Shown here: positions 62,786 to 64,000 of the stretch, one piece after another
Layout of the letters: each line of letters begins with the position of its first letter
Numbering within the stretch: position 1 is the first letter of the stretch
NCBI RefSeq assembly: GCF_026250525.1
Contig: NZ_CP111043.1
Location: 4,787,001-4,851,000 of the forward strand
Reading direction: 5' to 3'
DNA length: 64,000 nt
From: Chondrinema litorale
Lineage (GTDB): Bacteria; Bacteroidota; Bacteroidia; Cytophagales; Flammeovirgaceae
The notes under the pieces: model-generated
The model's database searches: none
Told to the model about the DNA's origin: nothing
What the model saw: only the letters and a program-made list of their open reading frames with translations
Made by a program: the position numbers and the translations under genes

Positions 62786-64000
62786 ATGAAAATGTTAAAT
62801 AATTTGAATTCCTCTTTTGTGCAAGATCAACGAGACCATATTATTAATTCAGAATGGCTAGAAACTAGTGGTTTAGGTACTTGGGCGGCAAGCTCTGTCA
62901 GTGGTATTAACACTAATCGAAATCATGGACTACTTATTACTAAAAATAGTGAAGGGAAAACTTTCTCTTTATTATCTAAACTAGAAGAATGTGTAATAAG
63001 CAACGGTAAGAAATCTCATCTTTCCGCCAATCAGTATCCCGGCACTTTTTATCCTAAAGGATATGAGTATTTACATGCATTTTCGAAAGATTTATTTCCA
63101 GAATTTATCTTTCAGGTAGACGATATTATAATTCATAAAACTATTGCTGCTATTCATGGTACAAATTCTATAGTAGTAAAATATACTTTGCTAGAAGGCC
63201 CAGAAGATGTACAAATGTCTCTCTTACCTTTAATTACCAGCAGAAGTATTAAAGAGCTTACTTACCAGAATGATGCAATAAACGCTAAGGCTTTTTTCTT
63301 AGATAATTCATTTAGCCATCAGGCATATAAAAACAATCCAACTTTACATATCAGTTTTGGGCATAGCTATGTATCATACAAAGCGCAACCCCAATGGTAT
63401 AATAATTTTGAGTATGAAGCTCAACACCAAAATGGTGAGTTTTATAGAGAAGACATGTTTTCTCCAGGTGAGTTTACAGTAAACTTGCACAAAGATTACC
63501 CTGTAGGAATTATTATTTCTACAGAAAAACAAGAGCACTCTAATCCGCTTGAGCTTTTCAAAAAAGAAAGAAACAGAAGAATTGAGCTCACAGCAGATGC
63601 CCAGACAAATTATGAAAGACTTTTAAGATTAGCGGCAGATCAGTTTGTAATAAAAAATTCAAACGATAATCTTGCAATAGCTGCCAGCTATTTCGATAGT
63701 GAAATTAAAAGCCGAGAAAATGTAATTGGACTTACTGGTATTCTTATAAGCACAGGTAGATTTGATGAAGCACGTGAGTTGTTATCTACCTTAAAAAATT
63801 CTATCAGAAAGGGATTATTACCAGAGTTTTTTGATGAGAATTCTCGTGTTTATAAATCTGCCGATACAAGCCTTTGGTTTTTTGATGCAGTATATCAATA
63901 CTTTAAACAGACAGAAGACACCGATTTCATTTATAATGAAATGATGCCGGTATTGAAAGATATTATTGCTTGGTTCTTAAAAGGCACCAACAACAACATT
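62786..64000 (+). CDS. Amylo-alpha-1,6-glucosidase (glycogen debranching enzyme), 3' end cut by window
   Basis: 405 residues are visible from ATG 62786; a second ATG is two codons later. The N-terminal GDE domain has SEWLETSGLGTWAASSVSGINTNRNHGLLI, the family motif for bacterial GDE, then a beta-rich domain to about residue 270. The start of the alpha/alpha-barrel shows IAASYFDSEIKSRENVIGLTG and TSLWFFDAVYQYFKQTEDT. The catalytic barrel continues past the window. It would remove alpha-1,6 branches and work with the DPE2-type enzyme upstream. Confidence 0.92.
   Translation, partial: MKMLNNLNSSFVQDQRDHIINSEWLETSGLGTWAASSVSGINTNRNHGLLITKNSEGKTFSLLSKLEECVISNGKKSHLSANQYPGTFYPKGYEYLHAFSKDLFPEFIFQVDDIIIHKTIAAIHGTNSIVVKYTLLEGPEDVQMSLLPLITSRSIKELTYQNDAINAKAFFLDNSFSHQAYKNNPTLHISFGHSYVSYKAQPQWYNNFEYEAQHQNGEFYREDMFSPGEFTVNLHKDYPVGIIISTEKQEHSNPLELFKKERNRRIELTADAQTNYERLLRLAADQFVIKNSNDNLAIAASYFDSEIKSRENVIGLTGILISTGRFDEARELLSTLKNSIRKGLLPEFFDENSRVYKSADTSLWFFDAVYQYFKQTEDTDFIYNEMMPVLKDIIAWFLKGTNNNI

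Overview
The window is AT-rich chromosomal DNA from a member of the Bacteroidota, most likely a marine Cytophagales/Flammeovirgaceae-type bacterium; the genus is not resolved. The support is family content: a PorP/SprF type IX secretion-type membrane protein, DUF4097 and TPM proteins, EboA/EboB, a SiaC protein, and a stand-alone biotin carrier protein. Shine-Dalgarno sequences are largely absent, non-ATG starts occur, and a few upstream regions carry TAnnTTTG promoter elements. I found no rRNA, tRNA or CRISPR array.

Layout. (1) 1-3162, minus strand: hen1 and pnkp, a bacterial RNA-repair operon; pnkp runs off the left edge. (2) 3356-6831: a TlpA-like thioredoxin protein, a TPM-domain protein, a small envelope protein and a universal stress protein. 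(3) 6849-12465, minus: a complete Rnf complex operon (rseC-rnfB-C-D-G-E-A). (4) 12645-14610, minus: two small membrane proteins and a protein with kinase-like motifs. (5) 14895-19935, minus: long-chain flavodoxin, a dihydroorotate-dehydrogenase-like flavoprotein and a single-chain pyruvate:ferredoxin/flavodoxin oxidoreductase that lacks the internal two-cluster ferredoxin domain. With Rnf this forms a low-potential electron hub. (6) 20109-26949: a beta-CASP nuclease, an acyl-CoA synthetase, an osmoprotectant ABC transporter whose fused binding domain appears circularly permuted, and HMG-CoA lyase. (7) 27150-29578: a sulfatase gene split by a 1,089-bp insertion sequence with a target duplication.

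(8) 29644-37485: a TSGGN-repeat solenoid protein, a STAS/SpoIIAA-like protein, an SH3-NlpC/P60 lipoprotein, a LysM-caspase protease followed 7 bp later by a membrane-anchored beta-propeller, and eboA-eboB. (9) 37508-39262, minus: siaC, a coiled-coil membrane protein and a degenerate SirB1/transglutaminase-like protein. (10) 39415-53844: M42 and M20 peptidases, an outer-membrane barrel, glycosyltransferase, biotin carrier, RNase HII, patatin, MATE exporter, DNA polymerase IV, a DUF2202-like protein, a SCO protein, a fatty acid desaturase and an aminotransferase. (11) 53831-59467: uvrA, porP/sprF and a second, lipoprotein-type caspase. (12) 59602-64000: a DPE2-type 4-alpha-glucanotransferase with tandem CBM20 domains, then a partial glycogen debranching enzyme.

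Functional threads. Pyruvate oxidation would reduce flavodoxin or ferredoxin, which Rnf can couple to NAD+ and an ion gradient. The two caspases share a catalytic module but differ in their N-terminal anchor (LysM versus lipid plus PEGA-like), which suggests envelope-localised proteases. The right end handles alpha-glucan breakdown. The most notable observations are the domain-deleted PFOR, the permuted transporter binding domain, the paired caspases with their propeller partner, and the eboAB pair lacking the rest of its cluster.
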